NCBI GenBank assembly: GCA_036401375.1
Contig: DASWVB010000012.1
Span: 124,001-188,000, forward strand
DNA: 64,000 bases
Direction of reading: 5' to 3'
Source: DASWUZ01 sp036401375
Lineage (GTDB): Bacteria > Acidobacteriota > Terriglobia > Terriglobales > Acidobacteriaceae
The notes under the pieces were generated by a model. It had not been told where the DNA came from, did no database searches, and saw nothing but the letters and a program-made list of their open reading frames with translations. This document shows positions 9,079 to 17,204 of the stretch, piece after piece. Positions within the stretch are counted from its first letter, which is position 1. Every line of letters begins with the position of its first letter. The position numbers were made by a program, and so were the translations under genes.

Positions 9079-10479
9079 CTAGGCTTGCGCCAGGACGCCA
9101 GCTGCTTGAATCGTTTTCAGGCTATACATCGGCCCTTGAAGACTCTTGATGTATCGTAATAACCGGTCCGAATGCGAAACCGAATGAGCAATTCTCGTGA
9201 ACGCATTCATTGCGATCGAGCACTCGTCCTCCCATACTCCGTTGAGAGAGTCTGCATGAGCCATACAAGTGCCTCCGCAGACTGCCAGCCAAATGCAAGA
9301 ACCACACTTGCCAAGTTCGACGTCCCGAGATCGTATGAGCTGGGCTCGATCCGAAGTTCTCGCCCGCTGCAACGAGTCCTTGTCTCCTATCTGAACTAAC
9401 CCGAGATTTGCTAGGGGCCCCTTGCGATCTATGCAGTCGCAGGCTTCAATCACGCCGTCATTTCCAATACTTAAGAGGTCTCTAGCGGCCCCGCATCCTT
9501 GGCGCAGACACATGTTTTTTCCGGATCCGACAAAGAAGTTTCTGAGATAGTCAACAATTGGATCGACGACGAAGCCGTCAAACTCGCCTTCACAAACGGC
9601 ATCAAACAATTCATTCCACGAAGAGATAACCTTCTTAATGGAGAAGGCGAGCTGTGAGGCTTGGGTTCTTCCCATCCCTACGGGCTGAAAGAGTGACCAG
9701 TCCCAAGCGTACATCCCCACATCTCGAAAATGTCGAGCGACAGCGAGCAGTTCACTGTCATTTGAAGAAGTGATTGTGCTTAGTACACCACACGATTTAA
9801 CGAAGGACGGAAATCTGTCCAGAGATCTCTTGAAGTCAACGTAAGTCCCGGTTCCGTCTCTGAGAACTCGGAATTTATCATTCAACTCAGCGGATCCATC
9901 GAGCGAAACACCCCAAGAAACTCTGTGAACCTGGAAAAACTCCACCATCTCCGCGTCAAGCCGACTAAGGTTCGTTTGGCCACAAAAGGAAATCGCTGTT
10001 CCAGCCCTCTCGGCTATAGCCTCTCCTGCCAATACAATTTCCTTGATGAGAGGGAACAGTAGGGTAGGCTCTCCACCGTGCAAGATAATGGTTATGCCCT
10101 CAGTCCCGAGGCTGATGGCCTCCTCCATTATCGATACCGCGATCTCCAAGCTCATGTGCGTTACTGCGTCTTCCGGTTCCATGTCGTAGCAATATCGACA
10201 GCCATAGTTGCACGCCTTGGTCAACTTCAATATCACCGTATTTAGGGTGTCTCGCCGTGCGGGTACGGCCTCTCCTAGGCCGGACCTACGCATGGACGCG
10301 ATGAGGTCATCGCGTCGCCCAATGATGTCCTCGGGTAGAGTTTCCGCAGGCAACGGTAGCAGCTTCACCAAAGAAACTACATCCTTGGAAGCGAACGTCC
10401 ACCTTCCGCTATTTCGATCCATCAGGAAAAGCGCGTCTTCCAAAGGAAGCATAGAAATGCGATGCCATGGGAACTCCAT
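9079..10479 (-). CDS. Radical SAM/SPASM peptide maturase
   Basis: A 466-residue enzyme. Cys90, Cys94 and Cys97 (CNYGCRYC) bind the radical SAM iron-sulfur cluster, and IILHGGEPTL is the SAM-contacting GGEP motif. A SPASM domain closes the protein: Cys324, Cys329, Cys347, Cys349, then CGSC, VCGGTC (392, 395, 401, 405) and Cys420, enough ligands for two auxiliary clusters. The C-x2-C-x5-C-x3-C spacing resembles the FxsB/GrrM-type maturases that build aromatic cyclophanes in peptides. Residues 1-80 form a separate small domain that could recognise the leader. A good ribosome site (AGGAG, 7 bases before ATG) fixes the start. It lies 149 bases downstream of a small peptide gene and 7 bases upstream of an exporter gene. 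The reaction is inferred, not shown. Confidence 0.9.
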   Translation of the reverse strand: MEFPWHRISMLPLEDALFLMDRNSGRWTFASKDVVSLVKLLPLPAETLPEDIIGRRDDLIASMRRSGLGEAVPARRDTLNTVILKLTKACNYGCRYCYDMEPEDAVTHMSLEIAVSIMEEAISLGTEGITIILHGGEPTLLFPLIKEIVLAGEAIAERAGTAISFCGQTNLSRLDAEMVEFFQVHRVSWGVSLDGSAELNDKFRVLRDGTGTYVDFKRSLDRFPSFVKSCGVLSTITSSNDSELLAVARHFRDVGMYAWDWSLFQPVGMGRTQASQLAFSIKKVISSWNELFDAVCEGEFDGFVVDPIVDYLRNFFVGSGKNMCLRQGCGAARDLLSIGNDGVIEACDCIDRKGPLANLGLVQIGDKDSLQRARTSDRAQLIRSRDVELGKCGSCIWLAVCGGTCMAHADSLNGVWEDECSIAMNAFTRIAHSVSHSDRLLRYIKSLQGPMYSLKTIQAAGVLAQA

Positions 10480-10531
10480 GAGGACTCTCCTGCTCTCAAC
10501 GAGGTACGTGAGAATATATGTGGTCGATTTA

Positions 10532-10590
10532 CGCTGGCGAACACTGCACGGGGAACGTTTCCTAGAAGTTGTGCTCTGCGAACGCCAGCG
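10532..10590 (-). promoter_or_regulatory. Inverted repeat between peptide gene and maturase gene (possible attenuator)
   Basis: Perfect 8-base arms, CGCTGGCG at 10532-10539 and CGCCAGCG at 10583-10590, are separated by 43 bases. It lies in the 149-base gap between the peptide gene and the radical SAM gene. A structure here could make the peptide gene more abundantly expressed than the downstream enzymes, as seen in other RiPP operons. No U-run follows, so it is not a classical terminator. Confidence 0.35.
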
Positions 10591-10628
10591 CGCAGTTCTC
10601 GGTCAAACGAGAAATCAAGTCAGTGCAG

Positions 10629-10841
10629 TTATCCTATGATCGGGTTACCGGCAAAGGTACGAGCCCAGACTCGACCCCACTGCATCGTTATCTCTGGTAG
10701 AGCGTCGCTCAGGGATACACGCACATCAAAATTGCCGTGATCCAAGAGCCGCGTGTCTTCAATTAGTTGATCAAACTCCGCTTCTTCAGGTGTAAGTAAG
10801 GTGATACCGGTGGTCGGCTCCGGCGGCAGCTGTGTCTTCAT
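10629..10841 (-). CDS. Putative RiPP precursor peptide with W-G-R-V-W-A-R core
   Basis: A 70-residue peptide. The start is ATG 10841: a strong ribosome site GGAGGG lies 7 bases upstream, whereas an ATG five codons earlier overlaps that site. The first half is acidic and helix-prone (TPEEAEFDQLIEDTRLLDHG, residues 17-36), as expected of a leader; the C-terminal part carries Trp55-Gly-Arg57, Trp59-Ala-Arg61 and Phe63-Ala-Gly-Asn66, and there is no cysteine. Two tandem aromatic-X-Arg triplets fit the aromatic-x-x pattern crosslinked by cyclophane-forming radical SAM/SPASM enzymes, and such an enzyme is encoded next. It has its own promoter-like sequence and heads the operon. I know of no named family it belongs to. 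It could instead be an unrelated small protein. Confidence 0.65.
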   Translation of the reverse strand: MKTQLPPEPTTGITLLTPEEAEFDQLIEDTRLLDHGNFDVRVSLSDALPEITMQWGRVWARTFAGNPIIG

Positions 10842-10885
10842 GTTATTTCCCTCCATAAAAGTTAGTTAGCTTCAGAATGATGGGG

Positions 10886-10914
10886 AGTGTAGCGCACCTC
10901 CCAGCCGTTGGCAA
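10886..10914 (-). promoter_or_regulatory. Predicted sigma-70-type promoter of the peptide operon
   Basis: On the minus strand TTGCCA (10914-10909) and TACACT (10891-10886) are separated by exactly 17 bases, a 5/6 and 4/6 match to the -35 and -10 consensus. Transcription would begin near 10879, giving a leader of about 38 bases that contains the GGAGGG ribosome site of the peptide gene. No other gene on this strand lies immediately upstream. Confidence 0.45.
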
Positions 10915-11290
10915 GCAAAATAATCAGGTCGCAGAACGCTCTGCTTATCAAAGAGATGCGGGCGGGCGGCCTGGCTAAAGTCAGGAGCTACGAGTGCATT
11001 TCTGCGACGAAGTTCCGCCTAAGCAGGTGCGGCAATCTGAGGTGTCTCTAGAGATCGCATGTGACTTTTTTGCATATCCAAATTCACAAATCTTCATTTA
11101 GACTTGGGCATGCGCCGCGACATTTGGTACGGGCAGTAGCCATTCTTAGCCAATGCATCTAGCTACGGATCTTCGGGCCTTCCATCTTTGGAGGCACGAG
11201 AAGACCCCGACGAATCCAAATCCGTCAAGTCACATTCGGCAAACGTTCAACTGGATCTGGCCTTCATATCGACTACGCGGAGGGGGATTA

Positions 11291-11611
11291 GTGAATACAA
11301 CCCAGCGGTTACGTGAAGTATGTAAGAACATCACCTATAAGCTAGGATGCGTTTTTACAGTGGATGACGATAACGACCAAATCAATATAATTCTCACCAG
11401 GACGGAGCCGGACGCTCGCAGCCCCGAACAACTTGCTGAGGTGCACTTCAATTTATTAATACTGAAAGCAGAGTTGGAGAGCCTCAGTGATGCGGAACTC
11501 GTGAATCTCCTTTACGAGGTTGCGAAAGGGAGTGAGTTGCACGAGGTGGACGAATGGTTTAAATTCCGCGGTATTCGCGTCCATGATCCACACCCTGACG
11601 TTCCTCAGTGA
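11291..11611 (+). CDS. Small hypothetical protein
   Basis: A 106-residue protein if it starts at GTG 11291, which is preceded by a very strong ribosome site (GGAGGGGG, 4 bases away); an upstream ATG at 11153 would add 46 residues that look non-coding. The product is acidic, with an early VFTVDDDNDQINIILTR beta-rich stretch and a later helix containing ELESLSDAELVNLLYEVAKGSE. There is no signal peptide or membrane segment. I do not recognise the family. It is divergent from the peptide operon and is followed, after about 165 bases, by a glycosyltransferase gene on the same strand. Confidence 0.5.
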   Translation: MNTTQRLREVCKNITYKLGCVFTVDDDNDQINIILTRTEPDARSPEQLAEVHFNLLILKAELESLSDAELVNLLYEVAKGSELHEVDEWFKFRGIRVHDPHPDVPQ

Positions 11612-11776
11612 GAAAGATTGTCAGTTCCTAAACAGATCAACAGATGCGCGTCGCCTTTAGCTGTGGGATTCACGGCATGATGAATTGGAGCCCGCAGTGT
11701 TTTAATGGACACTTAACGCCGGGTTCGAGGGCGGAGCTGCTGAGCCAGGATTTCTTGGACCCCCGAGGGTGCGTTT

Positions 11777-12733
11777 ATGAAGGATGTTCACTGGTCACTG
11801 CGATCGCCCAGATTTTTGGAGTGGTTTCCCTCCAGCGCAAGGTGGAAGGTATTTGTGAAATACTGGAGGGCGCGCTATATGCTTCATCACGGGGCGTCGG
11901 ACCTTTACATGCGGCATTTCAAGGCACGGACAGTCAGATTGTTCCGTCCCATTCATATAGCAAAGAGCACGAGTTGCGAAATCCACATTCTTACATCGCG
12001 TAAGGACGCGGAGCTTGCAATGTGGGCGATATACTCTTGGTTTGCTCTCGGGAAGCGTCACGATGCTCTTTGCATTCATGATGATGGCACGCTTTCAGAA
12101 CTTGATTGTAGTACGCTCTGCTACTTGTTTCCGGGCTCAAGGCTCATCACAAAAAGGGAGGCGGATGACGTCGCATCGGTTCACCTTACAAGTTTTCCCC
12201 ATATTCTCTCGTTGAGAAAAGACAATAAGCTGGCCATGAAACTGATAGACGTTCGTCTCTTTGCGACCACATCGCGAGTCGTCCTCCTAGACTCTGACGC
12301 TTTCACGTTTGGCGATATGGGGGATTTAGAGAATTTGTGCGTAGGAAATTCCAATGCTTTTATGGCTGATTGTCAGTTTGCCTTCTCTTTAACGAAAGAA
12401 GGCTTTGCTAAGTTGAATGCTTTAACGTCCTACATTCCTATCAATTCAGGATTTGGATATATCCACAAGGACAGCATTAACTTGCCAGCGATCGAGTCAA
12501 TACTTGAGGTAGCCCCTGAAATAAGGACTCAGGACTATTGGACAGAGCAGACCCTCTATGCACTGCTTAGTTCTGATTACGGCATCAAGTTGCTGGGTCC
12601 AGAGTTTAGGGTTGCAAGAGGGGCCGGTCTCGATGGCATACGGCTAAAGCACTACGTCAGTATGACGAGAGGCTTCGCCTATGTGGAAGGAATTCCACGA
12701 CTGAACACCCTAATACGTAGTTGTATGTCGTGA
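11777..12733 (+). CDS. Putative GT-A glycosyltransferase with LDSD motif
   Basis: A 318-residue protein. VVLLDSDAFTFGD near residues 172-184 is a DxD-type metal and nucleotide-sugar binding motif after a hydrophobic strand, and INSGFGYIHKD (about 222-232) resembles the acceptor-side N-x-G loop of GT8-like enzymes. It should act in the cytoplasm on an unknown acceptor. It converges on the next gene with only 4 bases between stops. Unlike its neighbours it is on the plus strand. Family assignment is by motif; the overall sequence is divergent. Confidence 0.6.
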   Translation: MKDVHWSLRSPRFLEWFPSSARWKVFVKYWRARYMLHHGASDLYMRHFKARTVRLFRPIHIAKSTSCEIHILTSRKDAELAMWAIYSWFALGKRHDALCIHDDGTLSELDCSTLCYLFPGSRLITKREADDVASVHLTSFPHILSLRKDNKLAMKLIDVRLFATTSRVVLLDSDAFTFGDMGDLENLCVGNSNAFMADCQFAFSLTKEGFAKLNALTSYIPINSGFGYIHKDSINLPAIESILEVAPEIRTQDYWTEQTLYALLSSDYGIKLLGPEFRVARGAGLDGIRLKHYVSMTRGFAYVEGIPRLNTLIRSCMS

Positions 12734-12737
12734 ATAC

Positions 12738-13559
12738 TTACTTCACCAGCTTCAGACACGCAGAGTACCACCCAGATTCATCCAGCTCGAGTATTTTATC
12801 ACTTATAAGCCTGTGCTTCTCGAGCCCGCTATCAATGAGAAAACGCAAAAGGTGCAACGCGTACGCCTTCTCTATCCAAGTCTCGTGTGATGCCAGTCTT
12901 CCGAAGAGGTCGACCCGACAGAAGAGGCAGTCTGCCGGTATCAGGTTAAAGCGAAATGACCGCGCGTCTGCCGAGCGCCAAGATCCTACGTTTGCGGATT
13001 GACTCAACAAACCAACAGAATACTGAGTTGCTAAGTGATTTAGCGCACCTTGATCGGTATAAAGCCACGGCTGAGAACTTATAGCCTTTCGCCATTCTTC
13101 GTGGAAGAGTCTATTCCTCACAACCAGAAAACCTGAGTTAAAGTAGCCATAGTATGGCGAGAGTTCTATCTGTTTCCAAGGAAAGTAGTTTGGCGACAGT
13201 ATCAAATCACCTTCCATCTCCATTGCGAACTCGAGTATGGAAGCGGTAAAGATTAGATCTGCGTTCATGAAGAATACCTGATCACAATCCCCTGAGGCCC
13301 ACGCTTCACCTAAGGCATTTAGCTTCTCCAATGAGAGATCACGAGGCGATAGGCTTTTTCCCGTATCAGCACAATGGTTTGCGATTACGCTGCATGCAAT
13401 ATTCTTCTCTTGACACAGCAGCCTCGACGTTTTCGCATCGCTACGAATATGCCAACAATATCCGCTACCGTGATATAGCTCGAAAGACTTCTTAAGGACG
13501 AGAAAGCTACCATACGTATCAGTCGTAACAACTGATGAGATTGATATCCGGTTAGCCAT
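12738..13559 (-). CDS. GT8-like glycosyltransferase (paralogue of the 14612-15496 gene)
   Basis: A 273-residue GT-A-type protein. DQVFFMNADLIFTAS (about residues 93-107) places an N-x-D motif where related enzymes have DxD, and FNSGFLVVRNRLFHEEW (about 140-156) is the acceptor-side loop. The same order of motifs, a WLEK/WIEKxxALHxLRFL stretch near residue 225 and a matching LDxSxWYxxxL ending occur in the protein encoded at 14612-15496, so the two arose by duplication. Replacement of the first Asp of DxD by Asn here could change metal use. The start ATG is followed by the typical first strand ISISSVVTTDTYGSF. Confidence 0.65.
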   Translation of the reverse strand: MANRISISSVVTTDTYGSFLVLKKSFELYHGSGYCWHIRSDAKTSRLLCQEKNIACSVIANHCADTGKSLSPRDLSLEKLNALGEAWASGDCDQVFFMNADLIFTASILEFAMEMEGDLILSPNYFPWKQIELSPYYGYFNSGFLVVRNRLFHEEWRKAISSQPWLYTDQGALNHLATQYSVGLLSQSANVGSWRSADARSFRFNLIPADCLFCRVDLFGRLASHETWIEKAYALHLLRFLIDSGLEKHRLISDKILELDESGWYSACLKLVK

Positions 13560-14611
13560 GCTAGTGTCAATCCCCTTTCACCCGCTACAGAAGCCTTCTT
13601 TTGATTGTGGTGGCGTTCCTGTAATATTTCTTATTATGGTGGTCGTCTACTTGGAGGCCCAACCTCCTACGAGGAGGCGTCTATCACGAGCGACCCAACT
13701 GTTTCGCTCTTAAGTGGCGCGAAATAGAGCTTCGGCAATAGTTTTGTGAGCAGCCTCCAGACTTGCTCGTGTAGACATTTCGTAGAGGCATCTTACCGTC
13801 GGCACCTGCTTCTCTCCAGTAATTAGCGCTGAGACCTAGGCTTCCCTAGCGGCTACTAAAAATGCCTGGACCGCTTTGGCCGGCCGATCTTGATACTGTA
13901 GCTCAACTGACCTCCCCTCAGCAAATGACATTGAGGTCGGACCACTTCGGCAAGCTGTTCTCGCTTCTCGGATCATCAGAAGGCGAAGGGGCTAGAGGCG
14001 CAGAGCCATCCCGATACGTAGGATCGCAGCTCTTCCCGCTCGACTCGAGTTGCAGACACCTTCAATAGTAGGTGTCGATCATACCCCGCTGTCTGCGCCT
14101 CGAGCTAATGAGGGCAGGGGGCACCGGTGATTAAGAGGGCAACCTGTGACTTTTCGAACTGGGGCATGATGGCAGTAAGGCGTAGCCCGTCCTTGAAGTG
14201 GATGGAAGGCAATCAGATCGATTAATCAAACCCGTTCATGCTGGCCGGAAGCGGCTCTCATTCTGAGGATGTTGCGATAGGCAGTCTTTCGACCGAAGTT
14301 GATCTCGGTATATTGTTTCTCACTTCTCGCGTATGTAAGCATCTGCTGCGAACCTCATTGCTGCAGATGTTCCATGCGATTCGCTCGGAGCTCCCAACTG
14401 GTCATTCTTTGTGCTAAGTGTTTCACGCTCTTGTGGAAAGAGCGTTCAATCTGGGGCAGCCGGAGCTGAACCTGCAACAGATTTGCCGCCGCCCACTGTA
14501 TGCATGCCGTGGGGAATCGGAAAGCTTTCGTGCTCGCGGCTTTGCATTTACGCAGGTTGGCACATCCGGCAGCTACGTGAATGGCGACGGCATCCGGAAT
14601 CGTCTTAGCGC
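13560..14611. other. Gene-poor stretch, possible IS5-family remnant
   Basis: No convincing gene. On the plus strand at about 14338-14385 the translation LLRTSLLQMFHAIRSE resembles the conserved N-terminal segment of IS5-family transposases (LLRA-LLQ-LY-IRSE), with no intact frame on either side. The rest shows only short, unrelated open frames. It separates the two paralogous glycosyltransferase genes and may mark the scar of the duplication or of an old insertion. Confidence 0.3.
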
Positions 14612-15496
14612 TTAAGGATATCTATAGACTTCTTGATCGCTGCCACCAAGCCTGGGCGACTTCTTCAAAGGGTTCCCGGAGAGATCAAGGGACTTTTGAT
14701 ACCAACGCGAATCATCGAGAGTCACAATCTCCTTAAGGAGTAGTATGTGCCGCCCTTCCAAGGAAAGCTTTAAGAAGCGTAGGCAATGAAGAGCAAACAT
14801 TTTTTCAAGCCACCCTCGACCACTTTCAGGATGTTGAAACAGATGGACGTGCAGGCAGGAGCAGGCATCGTCTATCCTAACAAAATCAAAAAGATGCGCA
14901 TTCTCCGATCTCCAAAAACCTACGTTCGCGGTGGGTCCCAGACTAAAAACGGTGAAACCCGCAGCTACGTCGCTTAGGGAGACCTGATCGCTTAACTCCC
15001 AACGCCGCGACTGAAAGGCCTCCCGCCATCGGTCATGAAAGGCCGGGGTCGTCGTCCAAATGAATCCTGCATTGAAGTGTCCATGGAACGGCTGCAGCGC
15101 TTCAGCTGCCGGAGGTAGATAATTGGGAGTCAATACAAGATCAGAGGAAGTCGCAGCTATTTCAGATATAAGATCAGCTGTGAATATCAGATCGGCATCC
15201 AGAAAGACAACTGCATCGCAGGACCCGGAGGACCAAGCATCGGCCATCGCGTTCATTTTCTGTAGAGCGATCTCGTTAAAAGCGGCTTCCCCAGGAGCCG
15301 ACCGGGGCGGGGTTTGCTCCGTGTAAACAACGGCAGTTACCCCATTTAAAGCACATAGCCTTTTCTCAGACTCCCGATCACAGCGTATGAACCATCTAAA
15401 GTCATATCCATGGAATAGGTGGAATGATAGCCTCAAAACCATGAACTCTGGTAGCATCGGAAATGTGACAACTGTGGCTAGTGCAACATTAGGCAT
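14612..15496 (-). CDS. GT8-like glycosyltransferase
   Basis: A 294-residue GT-A-type protein with an intact acidic motif, AVVFLDADLIFTADL (about residues 94-108), and an acceptor-side loop FNAGFIWTTTPAFHDRW. It is a paralogue of the 273-residue protein encoded about 1 kb away, sharing motif order and the WLEKMFALHCLRFLK region, but it keeps a full DxD. The last 20 or so residues (after LDLSGNP) are not shared and may be a changed C-terminus. Cytoplasmic transfer of a sugar to an unknown acceptor is expected. It is followed on the same strand by further glycosyltransferase genes upstream, but the gaps are over 100 bases. Confidence 0.68.
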   Translation of the reverse strand: MPNVALATVVTFPMLPEFMVLRLSFHLFHGYDFRWFIRCDRESEKRLCALNGVTAVVYTEQTPPRSAPGEAAFNEIALQKMNAMADAWSSGSCDAVVFLDADLIFTADLISEIAATSSDLVLTPNYLPPAAEALQPFHGHFNAGFIWTTTPAFHDRWREAFQSRRWELSDQVSLSDVAAGFTVFSLGPTANVGFWRSENAHLFDFVRIDDACSCLHVHLFQHPESGRGWLEKMFALHCLRFLKLSLEGRHILLLKEIVTLDDSRWYQKSLDLSGNPLKKSPRLGGSDQEVYRYP

Positions 15497-15603
15497 CTAC
15501 TCTCCTGACCTTAGTCGTGATGAAATGCTATTGAGTACATTAGGCGTAGCGACATGTAGACTGTGCTGCTACACGGTGCTAGAGCTGCTAATCCTGCAAC
15601 CGC

Positions 15604-17094
15604 CTATTCGCAATCCGCGCAATTCATTGCTTCGGGACAGCGACGAAACTCCTTGATGCATTCCTTAGCTCCGGCTTCGTCTCCCAGCCCCGACTTGCAA
15701 GCGGCAATCCCGAGTAACACCCGCCTATAGACGGCGCGTTCTACTGATCTGCCTCTCCAGAAGTCGAGTACTTGCCGGAATAGAGAGAGAGCAGCATCAT
15801 GGTTACCCTGCACAGTCAATGTTTCGGCAAGTTCCAACTGAACTACAACCCGCCGTATTCCCAACGCTTGTGCTTCAGGGCCAGTCACCAGATACGGCCA
15901 TATCTTCCGTACCGACCAGAATGCCTCGACAGGAAGTGACCGGGCGTTTTGACACATAGCGGCCCCTAACGCCTCCCGCAGTGCTGCTTTACTATTTTCT
16001 TGACCGAAGCGTCTACGGATATGCTCCGCAGATCGCTCGGCCAGTGCATCCCAAACGAACTGGTTCGTGTAGATCTTATGGATAGCGTCGACAAAACGCC
16101 GCGGGCTGTCCTCAACTAGCATAATTGCGTCGCTTGAGAGCTCTAGGCCTCCCGTACCAATTGTGGTGCTGACGACTGGGAGTCCATGAGACATTGCCAC
16201 AATATTCTTCGTAACTATCCCCGTCCCAACTCGTATCGGGCAGACAAACACTCGATGCTGTTCTAGAAGGCCATGAAGATCTGGGACATGCCCGACACAG
16301 TTGAAATACCGATCCGGGAACTTGAGCCTCTTGGCGACCAACTGCGACTTGTTGCCTGCGACCGTGAGACGTATTATAGGGCTTCGTTCTCGGAGGACGG
16401 GCAAGATGCTAAGCAAGTACCAGCGCATTGCGTCTAAGGCCGCTTCATTGTCGAAGTCCGCTACGAACAAAAGACCTGCACGTTCTTTGAACGTTCGTCT
16501 ATGACCCTTGACGGCAATAGAGAATGGAACCACGGAAACCGGAACACCGGGAGCCAACGCCATAACAGCCTCCTTCTCAGCATTAGAGATAGCCCAGACC
16601 ATATCAGCATTGGTATAAACTTCTCGCTCGCGGACCTCGTAACCCGCAGCACACTCCTCTTCGGCGAAGGAGCCTCGCAAGCGCGCAGCCATTCGGCGTC
16701 GCTCACCGTGTCTATCGTCCGTAAGGATAACCACCCGCGTCGTCGGAGACTTGTTCCGGATATTTTCAAGGTAATGCTCAGGAATAGTTATCTCGCGCCA
16801 AAACCAAAGTGGCAATATGACAATATCGAAACCTTGGCCCAAAACTTCCTCGAAAGACCATATGTTTCCATCAGCCAAATCGCTGAGTGCAAGTCTTTCA
16901 ACGTCGCCTGCGTACACTATTATCCCTTTTGCTTTTAACACTAAAGTATCTTCATGCGACATCGACCTCGCCCTGCTCACAAGGGTTATCTCATGCCCTA
17001 GATCACGCATGTCGCTAACCAAGTTATAGAGGCGCAGATCCGCTCCAGATCGATCTGGCTGTGGTATTCGCTCATTGACGACGAGAATGTTCAT
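15604..17094 (-). CDS. GT4-type glycosyltransferase with C-terminal repeat-like extension
   Basis: A 496-residue protein. It begins like a GT-B enzyme (MNILVVNERIPQPDRSGAD, with the SGA turn of the acceptor domain), and the donor domain shows GTGIVTKNIVAMSHGLPVVSTTIGTGGLEL, followed by AIMLVEDSPRRFVDAI. After about residue 400 a helical TPR-like extension follows (AALSLFRQVLDFWRG...GIAACKSGLGDEAGAK), with a short cysteine-containing tail, CPEAMNCADCE. Such extensions can hold a protein or peptide acceptor, so this is a candidate polypeptide glycosyltransferase, though nothing proves it. About 110 bases separate it from the family 2 gene upstream on the same strand. Confidence 0.75.
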   Translation of the reverse strand: MNILVVNERIPQPDRSGADLRLYNLVSDMRDLGHEITLVSRARSMSHEDTLVLKAKGIIVYAGDVERLALSDLADGNIWSFEEVLGQGFDIVILPLWFWREITIPEHYLENIRNKSPTTRVVILTDDRHGERRRMAARLRGSFAEEECAAGYEVREREVYTNADMVWAISNAEKEAVMALAPGVPVSVVPFSIAVKGHRRTFKERAGLLFVADFDNEAALDAMRWYLLSILPVLRERSPIIRLTVAGNKSQLVAKRLKFPDRYFNCVGHVPDLHGLLEQHRVFVCPIRVGTGIVTKNIVAMSHGLPVVSTTIGTGGLELSSDAIMLVEDSPRRFVDAIHKIYTNQFVWDALAERSAEHIRRRFGQENSKAALREALGAAMCQNARSLPVEAFWSVRKIWPYLVTGPEAQALGIRRVVVQLELAETLTVQGNHDAALSLFRQVLDFWRGRSVERAVYRRVLLGIAACKSGLGDEAGAKECIKEFRRCPEAMNCADCE

Positions 17095-17204
17095 TTGGCA
17101 CGGGGGCAGATTGTCATGGGCTACTAGAATGAGTCGAACGGAAGACCGGTCATCATATACGCTTCAATAATTACCATGAGCCCTTGACGTGCAAATTCTC
17201 TGCG

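Noticed and set aside
9079..10479. Radical SAM enzyme as an anaerobic sulfatase maturase
   Set aside because: Its SPASM spacing could fit, but no sulfatase gene is near and a small peptide gene lies directly upstream.
11644..12003. 119-codon plus-strand frame before the LDSD glycosyltransferase gene
   Set aside because: Mostly overlaps the 318-residue gene in another frame and resembles no protein.
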